Shown piece after piece: positions 12,801-25,741 of a stretch of DNA of 64,000 nt. The notes under the pieces are model-generated. The model made no database searches and was not told where the DNA came from. It was given only the letters and a program-made list of their open reading frames with translations. Source of the stretch: Charina bottae (lineage: Eukaryota > Chordata > Lepidosauria > Squamata > Charinaidae); assembly GCA_023362775.1 (NCBI GenBank), contig JALMGJ010000002.1:73695414-73759413 (forward strand), read 5' to 3'. A program made the translations under genes and the position numbers. Each line of letters begins with the position of its first letter. Positions within the stretch are counted from its first letter, which is position 1.

Positions 12801-15800
12801 ATAACATTTTCCTGGGAATTCTACAGATTCAAAGGACTCTTCATCTCACCTTGCAATTCAAAGCATTTTTGTTTACTGGTTCTAGCTAGCTCTTGGGCTT
12901 CAATCAGTTCGTGGTGCAGCTGCTGAATTTCCTGTTTAGTCTCAGTTTCTGATTGTGCACCCTGCAATTCATCTGCTAAAAGAACATTTTTCTTTAAAGC
13001 ATTACTTTTGTCAGTAGCTTAACTTCTATTACTTTGTGAAGTAATAGGAATCAGATAAAATTAGTTAACTGTACATTCTGAATTAGGGAAAGGTTAGGAG
13101 ACAAATAAAATTCTGTTAGAAAGTCAAGTATCTATATACCCAAGTCATGCAAGAAGGAATAAAATATAAATTGGCATGAACAGGTTACTAATTCTAACCA
13201 AAACATATTCAGTAGTCTTAAGATTTTCAATATAAGCAGTTTTTCATACATACATTTCAAAATAATTCTAATACAGCTGATAATTCATTTCAGATTTTTT
13301 TATAGTTTATTATTCAAGAATGAAGTACTGAGTAATTGATTCCTTTTAAAAGGGGAAAGAAATATTGGACTGACAGTTATCACTTTTGCTAATTCCTTGA
13401 CACAGCAGAGTCTTCATTCATGAGAGGTGAGGATAATGAAACCTACTCTGGACCTTCTCCCCTAAGGACCAAAAATATTGTACCAATATTAATGAGCTAA
13501 AATTAAAATAATTAATTTGATTTTTTTAAAAGAAACTTAGTAATCAGAGTTAACAGGATCAAATAAATGACGATATGACATGGAGTTCTCTGCATTTCAG
13601 GTCACAGATTCAGATGTCAACCATGAAAAGATGATATACCAATTTATGCTTCAGTGTTAAAAGCATTTAAAATAGAAAAGACTAAAAAAATCTATACCCA
13701 AAGAAATGTTGTTGTAAGTAATCTGCAACAAAAAGGCTTGCACACATTTTACTAAAAAAAACTAGTCACCTGTAAAATTATTGTTATTTTGCAGCTAAAA
13801 TGAATTTTTAAACTGATACAGGGGGGAAAAATCCCCCAATGGAAGAGTTCAAATGACTTCTCTGATCATTCTAAGAATTCCTTTACTTTAAGCTGTAAGA
13901 AGAAAAGGACTGTTTTAAAGCTCTCTCTAGTTAAGGTTAACGGACCATACAGGATCACAGACCCAAACTTCAAAAAATTAATTTCTGCCACATAATGTCA
14001 AGATTATTAAGCCAAATTTGTGTTAGGACAAATTTCGTGATTTTAGATACCTATTTGTGGTAATTAGTAGCATGAATTCATTTATATAGATGCACACTAA
14101 TTCCTCTGAGTCTTGTGACAGCTTAAAGATTAATACATTTATTAAGAAATAAACTTTCAAGGATTTCAGTCCACTTCACCAGATGAATGGAACAGTACAT
14201 ACATCAATATTCCATATACCTAATTAAGTGGACTGAAACCCATGAATTACATAATAATCCACGCAAAGGGGAAAATGCAGGCAACAACAGGGCTTATTGT
14301 TTCATCTTTCTGCAGCAACTAACAGGGATTATTTAAATTTGAGAAATGGTGTGCAGATTAACCTCCTTGCAACAGCAAAACCCCATTCCATTTGGCTACT
14401 CCAAATCCTGCAGTAGCTTTGAGGAAAAGCCCACAGTGTACTGTATTGAGAATCCATTCAGAATAGTCAGTTCAGAGAGCCAGTTTGGTCTAGTGGTTAA
14501 GGTGCTGGGCTAGAAACCAGGAGTCTGTGAGTTCTAGTCCCGCCTTAGGCATGAAAGCCGGCTGGGTGACCTTTGGCCAGTCCCTCTCTCTCAGTCCAAC
14601 TCACCTCACAGGGTTGTTGTTGTGGGGAAAATAGGAGGAGGAAGGAGTATTAGGTATGTTCGCCGCCTTGAGTTATTTATAAAAATAATAAAGGTGGGAT
14701 AAAAATTAAATAAATAAATAGTCATCTGCTTCTGGTGAAGTGAAATGGTATACCGTTTGATCTTGTAATCTCCATTCCCCCATTTTCCCCATAATATTCC
14801 CAGACAGACTAGGGCTATCTACACTACCCTTTTTACCTTTGGAAGACAATCTTACTCGGCTATGAGCGATCACCAATGATGATCTACACTACCAAACACA
14901 CTAAGAGAATCCAACACAGTCCTGCAATACTTTTAGTACATGGATGCAGTTCACCAATCTGTAGAACTGAATATACTCCATTAAGTTAATCTGAACCTAG
15001 ACAAGGCTCATGTGCAAGAAGTATAAAAGCAAAGTTCATGACATCATGCTAAGCCATAATGTGTGGATTAAGTCACTATGGTTTGTAAGCCATAGCTTTA
15101 TAGCCGAAATGGGCAATCTGAAGCTCCAAGGTCACCAGCAGCCTTTGTAAGCAGCCTCCTGGGATCTTAACAGTTATAAACAAGCTGTAACTTTGTGACA
15201 GACGTCAAACATTATAAACTACATGACATGTTTAACTTTAATTAAATGTCATTTGAATTAAATTAATGTTTAAATGAGTCTAAAAATTAAGATCTTTTCT
15301 CAGTCCAACCCACTCCTTTTTGGTGTGATGCAACTACATTCTGTTCAAAGTGCAACCTTTCATCTGGAAGGAGTTGCAAATCTCTAGATTTAGTGGAAGA
15401 GTCTCAAATTTACAGCCCGCAGGCTATATGCATACAAATAATTTAATGCCAGCCACAATAATACAGTCAGGTCTCTGTATTCGCATGGACTACATGTCAA
15501 CATTTCCTAAATGCTTACACATATCCCTAAAGTCAAGTTAGAATAGCCGAACACAGACACACAACACACAAAGGTCACAAGCCATCCTACTTGGATGACA
15601 CTTACTGCGATACTGAAAATGCACATGCCCGACCATCACTTAGGGCAGGGGTCGGCAAACTTTTTATGCCGGGAGCCATTTTGACATGCTCGTGCACATT
15701 TTGAAATGCTCGAGAGCCGGGGGCGGGGTTTGCGGGTGGGGGCCAATCGCGTGGAAGGGGGCGGGGTTTGCGGGCGGGGGCCAATCACATGGAAGGGGGT

Positions 15801-18800
15801 GGGGTTTGCAGGCGGGGGCCAATCACGTGGAAGTTTGCGGGCGGGAGTTTGCGGGTGGGAGCCAATCACGTGGCGTATTGGGGCGGGTGGGAGGGCGCGG
15901 GGGAGCCGCACAGGCGCCGAGGGGGGCGGGCCCAGCGGCGGAGGCCTGGGCTGCCCACCCGCCCTGCCTGCCTGCTTGCCTGCCTGCTTGCCTCCCTCCG
16001 CGAGGCCCCCCGCTATCTTCCCGGGATCCGAGCCGGAGAGAAAGGGCGGCGGCGGCGGAGCCGCGCTACCACCACTCGGCGCGGGCGGGGCTGCCACTTC
16101 CGCCTCCATGTTGTCTCCCCCCCAGAACGCTTCCGCCCGCCTGCGTCGGGCCAAGGAAGTGATGGGGGGCGGGAAATGAGGCGGGCGGCGGGGACGACAA
16201 GTGGCGCGCTTCAGGGGAGCCGCTGCCGCCGCCAGGTGGGTCCCCTCAGGGCGGGCGGAGGGAGGCGGGCAGCTGCTCCTCCTTCTCTCCTGCCGCCGGC
16301 GGAGGAGGAAGCGGCTGCGAATGGGACCTTGCCAAAAGCTCCCCTGGATGAGGTGGGACAGAGACACAGGGCACCCCAAGAGGCCCCTGCAGAGAGCTCC
16401 CCAAGTGGCCCCCACCAGGAGCACCCTCCCGCCCCATCAATCCCCCCACCCCGCCGTTCGGCGTCCTCTCCCCCCGCTAACCCGAGCCCTGCGGCGGCCG
16501 GGGGAGCCGAGCCAGGCTCGGACCGGAGGCGGCCAAGGGGAGAGCAGGTGGCTCTTCGCCCTGCGCCGCCCTGCCGCTCGCGTCCTGGGCCCGCACCCTC
16601 GCCTGGATGCCGCAGAGCAGCGCCATCTCCAGCCGCAGCAGCCCCTGCAGCCGCTCCTGCGCCGCCTCCGACAGCGCCGCTTCCCGGGCCAGCAGCGCCT
16701 CCCTGCCGCGCCGGGCCTCGCTCAGTGCGCTTGGAGAGACGGGCCTAAAGGGGCGCAGAGGCCGGAGAGGGAGCCCCTCTGTCTCCCCTTCTCTCCCTGC
16801 CTCGCCCGCCGGGCGCGGAAGCGCAGCCGCCTTGACGTCAGGCGCTGGCGGCGCGCAGCCAAACTCGCCCAGCGCCTGGATGCCACTCCTTACTGCCTTC
16901 CTTCTTCTCTCCCTCGCCGGCACCCACCACCCCTGCCCCACCTCCGCCCATCCTTCTCCTCCCTCCCCTGATGGCGCCGGCCATCAGAGTTTGGGGGCGG
17001 GATCCAATCCCGTGGAAGGGGCGGGGTGAGTTCAGCTGCGGTTGAGCCACGCTCAAGGGGCCAAAGAGCCAGATCTGGCTCGAGAGCCGCCATTTCCGAC
17101 CCTTGACTTAGGGTGAATGCAGTAACCAGCAGCCACATTTTATAAATTTTGCAGCTACCACCACAAAAACACAAATCTGAGAATACAGATCCCACGAGTA
17201 TGGAGACCCAACTGCACTTGGTAAACATTTAAGACCCTGCTAAGGAAGGCCAGCTTACTGATGAGTAGACCTACTGGGTGTCCCAGCAGCAGGAGGGCTT
17301 CGGCAGGTAAGTTGAACAGTCTGTTTTAGTGCTTAAGAAATACCCTGATAAGCAGCTGTTGCTAAATATATGAGCATTTTAAAAATGTTAAGAATATTGC
17401 CATCCATGTGTGTTTTGTTCTATTAAAATAGATAGAAATTAAATTCTTACTTCAACAAGCCTAGGAAAAATATCTTCACCTACAAATATTTCACTTAATA
17501 AATTAAATAAAAAGGCACGATGACTGCAATCATGTGCAAAGTTAAAATTATAGAATAAGGTGCACTGAACTTAATTTGTTTCTCTATTGGATTCTACTAT
17601 ACATTCCATATATAGATGAAGTACTGGTTTATGCTTTAGACATCAAAAATCATAAAAAGCAAATTAAAGAGAGCAAAACGAACTTTTCAGCCTGTGTTTT
17701 CAACTACTATTAATCCAATATTAAATTATTTGCAAATTAAAACATGTTAAATATTAGGAAAACAATAATTTACCTTTTAAGAGAGCAACTTTAGCAATAG
17801 GCTCATTTAGTTCATGATCATCCATCTGAGCATCTAAAATAAACCAAAATCATTTTAGAATTTGGAGTAATACATTTAAATCAATTAGAAATTCAGCACG
17901 GGGCAAAAAATGTAAAGATTCACCTGAATTACAAAATTAAGCAGCTGTTTTAAATGAAGATTTTTTAAACTTTTGCTTCAAAAAAGGCCTCATTATAAAT
18001 TGTCACTGTAATCCAAGTTCACTGAAAGATATGCCCCCACCATACCTGTAGTGTCGTCACTGCTTTTCTCTTTGCTTGGGCTCAGAGTATCTGAAAGCTC
18101 GGCTTCTCTAGCTTTTGCCTGATTTTCTGTAAAATATAAACACTAATTCCATTCAAGTATATGTGTATCTGTGTGCATACTTTCAGCAAACATTAATTCT
18201 CCTGTTCCAACGGGATTAAATATCTTCAGATCTTACGTTTAATACTTAAAAAAAACCCACACAGGATATAGTTAGTTCATGCTCTGCTTAGCCTTTTCTC
18301 TGAAACTTGTACTTTGGCCAGCTGGAACCCAATGAAAAATTAGTTGTTTTGTTTACCAACTCTGAGAGCAAATCGAGATAGAGAAAACAGCTTCTAGAAC
18401 AATGTATATATTGTAACATGTTGAAAAGAAAAGAGCTATTAGGAATAAATGCTGCTTTGTAGCATTTAAGTGGATAAAGTAACAATAAGAAGTTGATGCA
18501 TTAAGTATAGTACCATAATATTACCATAAACAACACAGCAGTTAAAATGAAATGCTTTAAAAAGCCACTGGTAGGAAATCTATTCTTTCTCTATTAGTTT
18601 CTTGATGAGCTATTAAATATATCCTCTGATCCATCTACATGTTTTCATATTTGTATAATGAGCTTCAAGGCTTTATGAAGCCTTTACAATTGACCAAAAT
18701 CTGACACCAGTAAAAAGAAAGGGAATTTGATTAGGAAAATTTTTAATTTTCCATAATGCTGGATTCATTAAACTCATTTTTTAAAATTATAATTAATTCT

Positions 18801-21800
18801 GTTGCAAAAGCTTAATATTAGAGACATGCCATGTTCAAACAACAAGATAGAGCCAAATAGCAGTGAAGTTTCTACCAGCTGGTGGAATATATTAAATACA
18901 AAGCATTCAAAATCTAACTTCACTACAATACTTTTGGAGAGAATAACGATTACCATTTACAGAATAATTCTTTTTAGGCACAATGGTAAGTTAGCAAAGG
19001 AGCTCCTCTGTTCCTGTCCTTTCATAGCTACATATATTCTTATCTGAAAATCCTTTCCTGTACTAAAAGCTCCCAAATATATTTATTAGGTTTATATCCT
19101 GCCTTTTGTATAGGACCCCGAGAAATTGTACCTGGTACTCCCTCCTCCCGTTTGTGAAACAGCTTGGGCTGAGAGGGAAAGGCTGACTCAAAGCTGACCA
19201 GTGAGCTTCTGTGGCTGAGAGGGGATGAGAAGCTGGGTTTCCCTACTCCTAGTGCAACACCTTAACCACCCCACCCCACCTCCTCCAACATACACATCAA
19301 TATATCAAAAGTGCATACACTGACATTAAAGATAGAACTTGCAGAAATTGGATGAATACTGAAGAAAACTCTTTTGACATAGATGGGCAAATATGGTAAT
19401 TTGCAAATCTGAAGACCTTTTTACTGTATGAGTCACAGTCATGTGAGTTATGTGAGGAAGAAATCTTTATTATGACAGCTAGAAGATTAATGGCCATGTT
19501 CACAAAACAAACTATTTAAAGCATTTAGCTGTGAATAATGTGAATTACCACTTCTCTAGTACTGAACACATGAATTATTTTAAGCAGTCCTTAGTCCTCA
19601 TTTAAAGCCAAGTATTTTCTAATTTTAATCCCTTGATTTCTGTGCCTCTTCTGCCTTTTGCTTTCCTTATTGCCTTCTTTTTCCTCTGACCTGATCTAAC
19701 TTTAGATCTTATGATGCAACAAGCAAGAGTCAAACTTGTTCACTCATAATTTAATTATTGGATTATCATGGACATATTATGCAAGTCCTTCCCCCAAATA
19801 TAAGCTATGTGTGGGTCCTATAAAGAATTAAGGCTATCAGTGGAAGATAGGTTAATCTGTTTTTCTCAGCACTTTTAAATTGAATTGTTTATAGGGACTG
19901 TGGGTAAAAGGGTACCGTCGTTTACTTGGCTAGCTTTCTTTGGTTTCTCTAGAAGATGGAGCTGGGTTGGATAGCTGACATGCTTCTAAGCAAACACTCA
20001 CACTAAGGTAGTTCTCTATTTTCCAGAACTCTTGAAGCAAATTGAGAAAAACTTAATTTCACAGAACGATCATCAGACCACAACAATTTACACTCCATTG
20101 ACATTAAAGTTAGCTTTGTTGTTGTTGTTGTTCAGTCGTTTAGTCGTGTCCGACTCTTCGTGACCTCATGGACCATAGCACGCCAGGCCTTCCAGAACAT
20201 TTAAAGAGTATTTGGAAGCTGCAACTGGTATAAAATGGAGCTGCCAATTTTTGTATTTCCAATATTGGAAAAAATGCACTAGCACTTTTAAAGCCCTGAA
20301 TAGCTTGTACTGGGATCTGGAAAATATAAATGGCTCCTTTTCCCCATATAATGCTGCTTGCTGCTGGTTCAGAAACCTGGTTCCTTCACTTCTGGAATTG
20401 GACAATTACTAGAAAGAATTTTAAATGATGACACCATTATTGTTTAAATTCTTCCTTTGCACTTGCTTGACTATCTTTCAACCCTTTTCATTTTAATGGT
20501 TTTTGAGAAGCCCCAATATGCAACATTACTGGTTCTCATTCATTTGATGTTTTAAAATGCTTTTATTCTTTCATTTTTTTTTCAAATTGTATTTATTTAT
20601 TTCAATGTATTGTCGAAGGCTTTCACAGCCAGAGTTCGATGGTTGTTGTGGGTCTTCCGGGCTGTGTGGCCGTGTTCTGGAAGTTGTGGTTCCTAACGTT
20701 TCACCAGCATCTGTGGCCAGCATCTTCAGAGGGCAGGAGCACAGACAGAAGCGCTCTTTCTGTGCTCCTGCCCTCGGAAGATGCTGGTCACAGATGCTGG
20801 CGAAACGTTAGGAACCACAACTTCCAGAACACGGCCACACAGCCAGGAAGACCCACAACAACCATTTATTTATTTCGTTTGTTTGGGGATTGTAAGCAAC
20901 CTTGGAATTTTTTCACAATAAACTGTAATTAAAATGGGGGGAGGGGACTACCACTCTTAAATTCCATTATTATATGAAATTATTTTACTGCAAACAGGTT
21001 CAAAATAACCAGAAATGCTACAAGATTCTTTGCTTGCCCATTAGTTTGAAAATGCTAATTTAAATGTGTTTATGTAGTTGGGTAACTGATTACTTCCCTA
21101 TATGGAAATAAAGGAACAACTGGTCTCTCATTATACACTAATGCTGAGTCATCTAAGACAAAGGCATGAAAAATAGCAAATCACCATAACTGTATTTAAT
21201 TTCCTTCCACATTTTCAATATTCCTTCCCAATCCTGACTTACAGGATTTACAATCCTGATTGCATCGTTTTTTCTGAACAACAAAAAAATAATACTAACT
21301 GTACTTCAGCTAAAGATAAAGCTAAAAAGCAATACAATCAGCTAATAAGGATTGTAAGAAGAAAGAGAATTATACTTGTTTAAATTATCAGAATTCTGTG
21401 TTGCTAATCTAGTACAGATTTTTAATCTCTGCCCTAGGATTCAACTTTCAAAGTTTTGAGCTTGATTCTAGTTTTCAGTTACAACTCCCAAACCATTTAT
21501 AGGAAGTTTAAAGTCTATATAGTCTTCTTAGAAGCCCAAAGACTCAAGAATGAACCCAGAAATTTAATAAATGTTAGTGCACTATACCTTGCTAAACCAT
21601 ATCAATGTGATACCCATTACTATAGTATAAGAAGATTCAGTCCTCAACCCAGTTATCAATATTAAGCTTAAGAGAATAGCAATCTCTCTTACAAGGTCAG
21701 TTTGCCTACTGACCAGCAGCATATCTTCAAGGTTTTGGATAGAGAAGCTTCTCATCACTGATAGTTGACCAATTTCTTTTTAAGGAGAGAGATCTGGTAT

Positions 21801-24800
21801 CTAATGTGTTTATATAGAAAAATGAGTTTTGCCTAATAATCCAAAAGCAATTTGTTTTAAGTTTCATATATTAACATATTAGTTATCTTAATTTTACTAA
21901 TTTAATATCTATCAAGGAATTACATTCATAATATACTTTATTCTGTTTTATACTATATGATATTATTCTCTCTGGGATAGTCTTATAAAAGATAGGATAC
22001 AATAAATATTTAATAATAACTTCATGACTGAATTATTTTCAAACTAGGATAGAATACACTACATATTAATGCAAAAAATAACAGCATTCTGCAAGATAAT
22101 ACTAGCATGCAAGCATTAAATTACACTTGTATTTATTGTCTGCATTCTTTTCCAAATATGGCATGCTCCCTGCACTTTGCAGAAACAGGAACACATAGGA
22201 CAGCAGTTGCATGCAGGATCTGAACTGTAATTTTCTAGAGACTTCAGTTTTAAAGTAAAAATATCTGAATTTAATCAACTATTAATAACTCACTAAAGGC
22301 AGTGAGTTTTCTAAGTTTGAGAAAATCAACAAAAGTTTAAAAAACTTGAATAAAATTTAATTCATAACAAGCCAATAATTCAACCACTAAGTTGATATTT
22401 ACTGAATGGAAAATCTAAACATGAATATGCTGTGTAATTCACTATTAATTATACAGCCTGTAATAGGCATGTGTTTAAATTGGATTAATTTCATATTCCA
22501 AACTGTAAATTAAAAAGATACACCTAAAGCAAAAAAATGTATGCTTCTAACTTTTTCCCACTCAAATTTTCTAAAGCTCACATTTTAAAGTATATTTTAT
22601 TTGGAAGCCCTTTAGGATTATATGATAAGCAGTTAAGTATTTTATCTATCATAACTCTTCAAATATGTCTCCCTCACATAAAATAAATATCCAATGTCTA
22701 GGTCTGAAGAGAAAATACATATTTCAAAACATAAATATTGTAATCAGTCTAACCTTTCAGTATTTTTGTTTCATCTGCTCTGGAAAGATGTCCTTCGTCC
22801 ATGAGCTTGTCTGCTGAACAAAATAGGGATTACTATCGAAGCTCAAATTCTTTGTACGTGTCTCTAATCTACATTCCATGCCCAAATTTAAACATGGCAG
22901 TATTACCTCATACTTCCCTGCACAAGAATTAATGGAGTTTTCCAGTGCAATAAAGGAATTATAAAAGTAGTGATAATTATCTATGCATAAGTAAAATATT
23001 AAAACATAACCTGAAATATTGTCAGATTTTGGGAAGCTAATATCACTGAACTGAAACACAAAAATAATAGAATCATTGTGTTGGAAGACACAATGGGACA
23101 TCTAGGCCACCAAATCCTATCCCCAGTTTGGAGTATTAAATAATCTCTAACAGAAAGCTGTCAGAGTCCTGCAAGATATGATAGAAAGATTAGTAGCCAA
23201 GCATTCTGTTTCTATCACATCACACCAAAGACCTATGAAAAACTCATAAGAAGTATATAAGCATAACAGCACATTTTCTTTCGTAAAATTCAGTATCTGG
23301 CTTAAAAGCATACTGCCTGTAATAGTGAAAGTACCAATCGAAGAGAATATTTGTAGCTCAGGGTTGAACTGTGGAGTCCTTGGTGCTCTCTGAGCCTTGT
23401 TGTTTTCTTTGCAGACGTTTCATTGACAGGCTAGGCAACATGTTCCGTATGAAAAAGGAGTGGGACTTGCTCTCTGTTTATATACCATGGCTGGTCCTGC
23501 TTGTGTTGGCGGAGGTATTGTTCTCTCCTTAGCAGTTCCTTGATTGGGCTATTGTTTGCTGCTTGGTTGATTGACTGAGTTAATAGTTCCTTGATTAGGG
23601 TATATTATGCTGTTTGATTGCTCCTCTGGTGCTAATCTTGCTGTTAATCTTTGCCTATGTGGTTGTTGATTGCTGGCAAGGAGGTGTTCTGGTCTTCTGG
23701 CTTTTCTATTGTCTCTTATGAATGGTATGTAAATGTTATTTACCTCTATGTGTCTGTTGATGGCTGCTTTGTCTGAGTGCCAAGCTTCTAGGAATTCTCT
23801 AGCATTTTTTGGATTTGGCTTGGTTTAAGATGCTCACAGTTTCCCAGTTGAAAGTATGGTTAAGTCTGTCCATGTGTTGTGAGATCAAGGAGTTTTCATC
23901 GTGTCTTCTGACTGCTAGCTGGTGTTCGTGGATGCATTCTGCTAGTCTTCTGCCAGTCTGTCCTACATAGTGGCTGTTACAGTCCTTACACTGTATGTTG
24001 TAGATAACTCCTGTTTTTTCTTCTTGGGCTACTGCATAGCTTTCCAAACTGTGTGTCGTGACACTTTAGTGTGTTACAACAGACAGTTTAGTGTGTCGCA
24101 ACACAACCCGGAAGCGGCAGCGGGGGCGTGCATGGCGGCAGTGTGCACGGCGGCGGTAGCGACGGCAGTGGCGCGTCATCAGCGCTTCTGCGTTTTAGCG
24201 GAGGCTGCCACCGTGCACACCGCCACCACGTGCCCCCCGCGCCACTGCCGTGCACACCCCGCCGCCGCACGTGCCCCCGCCACCATTGGTGTGTCGCCAA
24301 CGGCGGCAGTTTGGAACGCACTGGGCTACTGGGTCTTTTGGTTTACTTACGATGTTCTGAAGGGTTTTGGTTGGTTTGTGTGCTACGGTGATGCCGTGTG
24401 GTTGTAACAGTCTATTAGTAGTTTCTGAGATGTTTCTGATGTATGGCAGTGAAATCCTTTTCATAGCATCTGTTGGTTTTGCTGTGGTGGGTTGAGTGGT
24501 CACGCACTTTTTGATAAAGTTGTAACGGAAATCTACCCACACTAACCAAATGCTCCACTATCAAAGCAATAACCCAACCTCACACAAGAGGAGCTGTGTA
24601 AGAACACTATTCAGACGAGCACAAACACACTGCAGCAACCCAGAATACCAGAAAAAGGAAATAGACCACTTATATAGCATCTTCCAGCAAAATGGATACC
24701 CACGCAACTTTATCAAAAAGTGCGTGACCACTCAACCCACCACAGCAAAACCAACAGAAGCTATGAAAAGGATTACACTGCCATACATCAGAAACACCTC

Positions 24801-25692
24801 AGAAACTACTAATAGACTGTTACAACCACACGGCATCACCGTAGCACACAAACCAACCAAAACCCTTCAGAACATTGTAAGTAACCCAAAAGACCCAGTA
24901 GCCCAAGAAGAAAAAACAGAAGTTATCTACAACATACAGTGTAAGGCAGAGCTTTCCAAACTGTGTGTTGCGACACAAAAGTGTGTCACCACACACAGTC
25001 TGGTGTGTCGCCACACAACCCGGAAGCACTGATCATCATCAGCGCTTCCGGGTTTTCCCGCAGCGACACACCAACGGCGGCGCGCAAAAACCCGAAAGTG
25101 GCAGCAGCGCTTCCGGGTTTTTGCGTGCTGCCGCAGTGGCGGCACTTCCGGGTTGATTGATCAATTGCTTGATTAACAGCAAGACTAGCACCAGAGGAGC
25201 AATCAAACAGCAAAATATACCCTAATCAAGGAACTATTAACTCAGTCAATCAACCAAGCAGCAAACAGCAGCCCAACCAAGGAACTACCAAGGAGAGTAC
25301 AACACCCCAACCAACACAGGCAGGACAAGCCATGGTATATAAACAGAGAGCAAGTCCCACTCCCTTTTCGCACTGAAGATGTTGCCTAGCCTGGCAATGA
25401 AACGTCTGCAAGAAAACAACAAGGCTCAAAGAGCACCAAGGACTCCATAGTGAAAGTAATTTAGAGCCATCATGACTAATAGTCACTGATAGCATTCTAA
25501 TTCATGATTCATTAAATCAAGGTATCTAAACATTTTTAATTAATTTCAGAACAGACGTGTTTAAACCATTGTACCAAATATAATTTATAAAGAAAGAAAA
25601 TAGAAGTTAATATTTATTCCACAATTATTGTTTTATATAAAAACAATTTTGAAGTGCCACACATAAGAGGTAATCCAGTTCCCACTTATAAC

Positions 25693-25741
<49 letters not shown>

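Larger units (their letters stand above)
23334..25446. mobile_element. Inverted Penelope-like element, 2.1 kb, two broken arms
   Basis: A 12-bp duplication ATAGTGAAAGTA (23322-23333, 25447-25458) bounds a 35-nt leader and two head-to-head arms meeting near 24542. The minus arm encodes the end of the RT region and the GIY-YIG endonuclease typical of PLEs: [35 protein letters not shown]. The plus arm encodes [33 protein letters not shown] and VIYNIQCK but lacks most of the endonuclease. Each arm is broken by its own hAT MITE. The RT catalytic blocks are absent, so it is a dead copy. Confidence 0.88.

Noticed and set aside
15768..16971. Plus-strand open frames of 326 and 256 codons as a new gene
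   Set aside because: Low-complexity Pro/Arg/Ala composition in three frames at once, inside a hAT element. I kept only the possibility of captured sequence on the minus strand as a finding.
24550..25032. 160-codon frame as a complete protein
   Set aside because: It is a PLE fragment running into a MITE; the last 30 codons are MITE sequence.
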